Assembly: GCA_038373865.1 (NCBI GenBank)
Contig: JAXGGA010002375.1
Coordinates: forward strand, 60,101 to 124,100
Direction of reading: 5' to 3'
Source of the DNA: Uloborus plumipes
Lineage: Eukaryota; Arthropoda; Arachnida; Araneae; Uloboridae
Length of the DNA stretch: 64,000 nucleotides
A program made the position numbers and the translations under genes. The stretch's first letter is position 1. Every line of letters starts with the position of its first letter. A model generated the notes under the pieces. That model was not told the DNA's origin and did not search any database. It saw only the letters and a list, made by a program, of their open reading frames with translations. Shown piece by piece: positions 59,744 through 64,000 of the stretch.

Positions 59744-59799
59744 TACGTTGTTTAGTGTTTCTAAGGCATTCCATTAGCTATACTGAGAACTCGTACTAG

Positions 59800-60302
59800 C
59801 CCATTTTTGCCCAAGTTTTTTTTAACATTTTTTTTTTCAATTTTTATCTGCTTAAAACTTTTACTTGGAATGGTTTACGTACATTTTAGGCTTGAAATAG
59901 AGCGCCATTGCCATATTTATTAAGTTATTTAGCGTCCTGAGATATGTGAGCAAAATACGACCTTACTTGAAATTACTTGTGCAAAGTAACACTACAGAAA
60001 GTATCTCTGATCAATTTTAAGCAAATCATTTTAAAATAGTTTAATTTTAGGAAAAATAAGTTCGCAAAAAAAAATTTCTTTTTGTGGCTACCCATGCTGG
60101 ATCGTTGCTTGGCTGATTTGTCTGAAAATAGCTGTCAATAAATAAACTCTGATGTCCAAATAGTGGCTCTAACTGGTTTTCTCAAGAAGAAGGACTATTT
60201 AACTTGTGAAAAACAGCTTTAGTAAAATGATAGAATCATTACAGGTTTTTGTATGTAGTAACTATCAAGCTTCCCGTTTTTTGGCTACTGGGCATAAATG
60301 GG
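59800..60302. mobile_element. TTAA-type MITE candidate, 503 bp
   Basis: Left end CCCATTTTTGCCCAAG and right end (reverse complement) CCCATTTATGCCCAGT. TTAA is intact on the right (60303-60306) and decayed to CTAG on the left. Length and end type resemble 28578-29071 and 42480-42987. Confidence 0.45.
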
Positions 60303-60355
60303 TTAATATAAAAGCATTTCTTGTTTAAAGGGGCTTGTTTTGTCCTATAAGTTAT

Positions 60356-60801
60356 AAATGCTGAATAAATAAGAACTGTGACTCAAATTTTTCACTTTTG
60401 TACTTACTATACGGGACTTAAAGATATAAGTTAAGGTATTAATAGGCAAAAGGCAAAAAACAAACATATAGGAAAATCGGCACACACATTTTGTAGTTTT
60501 AAAACTTGTTGTCATGATTTCTTTTCTCAGTTATTTTCAGCATTTTTCAAAAAGATATCTTTCTCAAGCATTTATGTCTCGCATTTTTCAAAAAGATATC
60601 TATCTTTTTGAAAAATGCTGAAAATAACTGAGAAAAGAAATCCTGACAGCAAGTTTTAAAACTAGAAAATGTTTGTGTTGATTCGTCTATCTACTAGTTT
60701 CTTGCTGTTTGCCATCAATACCTTAATTTATGGCTTGAAGTCCCGTAGAGTAAGTACAAAAGTGACAAATTTGAGTTACAGTACTTTTTTATTCAGCATT
60801 T
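60356..60801. repeat. Palindromic (foldback) repeat, about 446 bp
   Basis: The left half (AAATGCTGAATAA...GTGACTCAAATTT...CAGTTATTTTCAGCATTTTT) mirrors the right half back to TTATTCAGCATTT. The inner TTTTTCAAAAAGATATCT words pair around 60578. Arms about 200 bp with scattered mismatches. Ends and target duplication are not clear. Confidence 0.6.
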
Positions 60802-61005
60802 CTTAAACCCAGATTTGAGTGTACGAACTTTTTATTCTCCGGCAAATGTGGGTAAAATAAATTAAGTGATCATGCTGTTAGTTCATATTTGAAGAGTACG
60901 AAACGGGTCAATTATGTACTCTAAAGTGATTCATAAAAATAAAATAACGCAAAAAAAAAAAAAAAAAAACCTTCCACTGGTTTATTATCATGATAAAAAA
61001 GTGGA

Positions 61006-61621
61006 TATAGGGGCATTTCACAGTATTTGTGACAGAGGAGTGTCCGTATCGAAACTTTTTAAAAGTTGAAAAATTTATCTATATTTTATGTATATATGTG
61101 AAAAAGTACATTCTAAAATATATGAATATCATATTCATTTCATAGTTCACTTTATATTATGTTTGTAATTGAATTCAGAACATTGAAAATGCAATTTTAA
61201 CCGTTACGGACTCTACATTGAATTTTTCTTTAAAAACTAAACTTTTATTCCAATTATTGTTACGGACTCTACAGTCATCATTTTCACAATCCATAATTTT
61301 TCATAGAACGCACTTTTTGATTAAAATTGTTAGCTATATAAGAGGTGAGCCTTTACTTTATCTGTCTCAAGTACCAGTTTTGGCTTAAAAATCGGTTTAA
61401 GCCAGATTTAAAGAAAAATTCAATGTAGAGTCCGTAACAGTGAAAATTGCATTTCAATATTCTGAGTGCAATTACAAACACAATACAAAGTGAACTATGA
61501 AAACAATATGATATTCATATACTTTAGAATGCATTTTTTCAATATATATAAAATTTTTGAACTTTTAAACAGTTTTGTTACGGATACCCCTATGTTACAA
61601 ATACCGTGAAATGGCCCTATA
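61006..61621. mobile_element. Palindromic MITE, about 616 bp
   Basis: Ends TATAGGGGCATTTCACAGTA and (reverse complement) TATAGGGCCATTTCACGGTA. Inner inverted words include TTACGGACTCTACATTGAAT, the AGTTCACTTT region, and TATGAATATCATAT. Flanks GTGGA and GTAGA could be a 5-bp duplication with one mismatch. An extra internal copy of TTACGGACTCTACA lies at 61261. Confidence 0.6.
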
Positions 61622-62121
61622 GTAGATTCCCAACTATCTTCTAACTATGATTTTATTATTATTTTTCCTAGTTTTGCTTGCCTGGATCCGTTTAAAGACG
61701 TTATCCAAACATGTGTTTTGCGTCCTCAAAAACCTTTTCAACCCCAGTAAAATAGCCAATTTTCTATAGAATAATGAGCAGTTTCGAAAAAATATTTACC
61801 TTCTGAGAAGTCAAGGAACTGCGAGCCTTGACTCAGCATTAGCCTCAGTAACCGAGTTATTAATAGGAGGAAATCAGCCTCGGAGGAAGATCAAGATGTG
61901 GTTGATGTCATCAAGCTGTCATGACATGCAAATAAACTTTCATTTTATTTATAAATATCCTTTTTTCTAGAAAGGAGAAGAAAAAATTAATGTCTCGCAT
62001 GGTACACATTAAGTAATGCTTTCAAAAAAGAGAAGGATAGCGTTAAAATGCAGGATGAATGATATTTTTCATTGACCTTTTTGGACTTGATTTATCGGTG
62101 GCTACATTGTTTAATGAAATG
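61622..62121. other. No gene seen
   Basis: AT-rich DNA without a recognisable element. Confidence 0.4.
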
Positions 62122-62477
62122 CAGTAAATCTCTTTATTTTGGACCCTGTTAAATCGGACTTCGGTTAATTTGGGCAGTCATTTAAATGTACACGTACTGT
62201 TTGAATAAAAGACATGTTAGAGCAATGAGGGAATTTTTTCTCTAACTTTTATTTTGTATTAATTATTTATTTATTTTGCGTTTTTGTTATGTATTTTTTT
62301 GTAATTTTCCCTTCTGCAGTTTTATATTTTACTTTCTTGAGTTTAAAATGCAATTTTTACTGTGAACAGAAGTTTGTTTATGTACCTTGGCTCAATTCAT
62401 TGGTAAGTTTGTTTAATCCGGACTTTCACCAATTCGGACGACCTGGATACTTTATTAGTCTTAATGAGGTTCTACTG
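62122..62477. mobile_element. Tigger/pogo-like TIR fragment, about 356 bp
   Basis: Left CAGTAAATCTCTTTATTTTG and right (reverse complement) CAGTAGAACCTCATTAAGAC. Subterminal AATCGGACTTCGGTTAAT and TTAATCCGGACTTTCACC words are typical of this group. No clear TA on the flanks. Confidence 0.4.
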
Positions 62478-63317
62478 CTTTAATATTTTTGCGTAATTCA
62501 TCTTTTCCGTACTAGGTTTTTTACTATTTATGAACGAGCATAAATGAAATGATTAAGTTCATGAAAACATAACATTTTTCAAAAAGTAGATAACGTTTAC
62601 GTTTTATGCGATAAAAATTATGAATTCCCCCAGAAGTTAGAAATACCAGAATGTAGTACAAGTTTGTAAACAACGCGATTTTTGATGTCGCGGTCATGCA
62701 CACTCATTCCGTGGTACAAATTCGGTGCTTGTTATCATCCCCCTCCCTCCACATATAAAGAGTAATACATCAAAAATTTAAAATATTAAACACAATCTTT
62801 AACGTTTTTTTAAAAACATAATCATGTGTGATTTTAGTGTACTGTGATTGTGGTAACTTGATCCTTGGCCTTAGATGAGCTTATTTATGTTTGGATTCAA
62901 AAGAGTTAAATTCTTAGATTTGAGCATCACTAATAACCATTATTTGTATCCAAACCGACCTTCCTTCCCTCCATTTAAATAAATGGAGACATTTGAGTCA
63001 CAGATCGAAAGTAGGAGTCAGAGTAGGATTATAAGTTCATTGCTCCCAGAAAAATAAACAACGTTATTAGTTTACTATTAAATGAATTAAAGCATAAATA
63101 TTTGTAATTTTAATTTTGAATATCCACTGAGATGAAATATACCGGCTATGTCATTCATATAGGCTATATGAATGACTTCATATTCGGTATAGGCTATGTC
63201 ATTCATAGACTGCAGTTCTATCTTCATTAGGCATCAGTCTGGTTCAGATAGACCTGTAATATAGACAGACTGTAACAGTAAACACTGACAAACCTGTAAT
63301 TAGACAGATCTGGCGCT
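62478..63317. repeat. No gene; short local repeat GGCTATGTCATTCATA at 63150-63215
   Basis: TATAGGCTATGTCATTCATA-type words occur twice, separated by an inverted-like ATGAATGAC; otherwise nothing recognised. Confidence 0.4.
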
Positions 63318-63645
63318 GTATTTTATGTTTTTACAGTATAATACAGCTCATTTTATAGTAATCAACTGTAAAAAAATTGCTAATTTTAGTGATAAACTGT
63401 AAAATTGCTACTCTTACAGTACTAAACTGTAAAATTGCTAATTTAACAGTTTATTACCGTGTATTTTGTATTTTTTAACTGGAATCTCTGCTACCAGTAT
63501 TATACTGTTGATTTTACAGTGTACTAAATTTTACGGCAATAAACTGTAAAATTTCTAATTTTCACTACTACGCATTTTAGTTTTAAATTTTAACCCCGGC
63601 TGTCAGTATTAAACTGTAAAAACAACAGTTCATTTTTTGCAGTGA
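63318..63645. mobile_element. TTTTTACAG-type MITE with repeated ACTGTAAAATTGCTA units
   Basis: Begins GCTGTATTTTATG-TTTTTACAGTATAATACAG and ends ACTGTAAAAACAACAGTTCA...TTTTTTGCAGTG. About seven TAAACTGTAAAATTGCTAAT-type units lie between. Same family as 25471-25677 and 29552-29776. It looks like one copy extended by a partial second (two CCAGTATTATACTG / TCAGTATTAAACTG blocks). Confidence 0.6.
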
Positions 63646-64000
63646 GCCTGTCCTGTTTTCTGCCGTTGCTTTGACTAATGGGTGATAACGTACTACTTAA
63701 CTCACTGAGATGATTACTAAAGGCTCCAACTTCTACCCAGGAACTCTAGAAAGAACCTTTATTGCTCTTTTTCCCAATTTAAATCATATAAAATGGACGC
63801 TGCGAAATGCTTAAATGTAATACAACTCTGTAAACAAAGCGGTCCTTGATAGTGTAATCACGCGCACTCATTTCCTGGTAGGGAAAATTATGTCATTACT
63901 CTTCTCCACGAAAAAAGAAAAAAAGAAGAAGGCAAGAAAGAAAAGGGGAAAAAACACTACTTCGCTTTTTACGTCACTAAATGTGTTTACAAAACATTTT
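63646..64000. other. No gene seen
   Basis: AT-rich flank with an A/G-rich stretch at 63910-63955. Confidence 0.4.

Overview
This window looks like intergenic or intronic DNA from an arthropod nuclear genome. It is strongly AT-rich and packed with DNA transposons, MITEs, tRNA-derived repeats and microsatellites. The Helitron head and several MITE types resemble repeats I associate with spiders, but a chelicerate origin is only a guess. I find no convincing host protein-coding gene. The one long intact reading frame is a Tc1/mariner-type transposase (44949-45995, minus strand).

Layout. 1-10.1 kb: a small TIR element rich in CATCGG motifs, a decayed tandem array, and an old dispersed repeat split by a nest of insertions. 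The nest holds a foldback MITE, two tRNA-Ser-like repeats and a 2.4-kb hAT-type foldback with an exact 8-bp target duplication. A tRNA-headed SINE with a poly(A) tail follows at 9.6 kb. 10.1-21.6 kb: one giant palindrome with two arms of about 5.6 kb around a 255-bp spacer. Both arms carry the same mirrored repeats, including their target duplications, and the right arm abuts a second CATCGG element with a 60-bp / 180-bp higher-order array. 22.9-44.7 kb: mostly unique-looking AT-rich DNA with scattered MITEs (hAT, TTAA-type, CACTG-type), two 1.28-kb pogo-like derivatives (F1, F2), a long AT microsatellite and one possible non-coding first exon at about 40.0-40.24 kb. 44.74-50.41 kb: a PIF/Harbinger-type element that received a Tc1-type element and a Helitron; the Helitron in turn received a TTAA-flanked element. 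50.4-64 kb: further MITEs and second copies of F2 and F1.

How the parts relate. The window can be read as a stratigraphy of insertions. Uninterrupted copies inside the same window give direct empty-site evidence for two of them. The best evidence for a little-known biology is (a) the giant palindrome with nested hairpins, (b) the PIF/Harbinger deletion derivative that keeps the first exons of two convergent genes, and (c) the shared internal plan of the F1 and F2 families. No CRISPR array, rRNA gene or clearly functional tRNA gene was seen.
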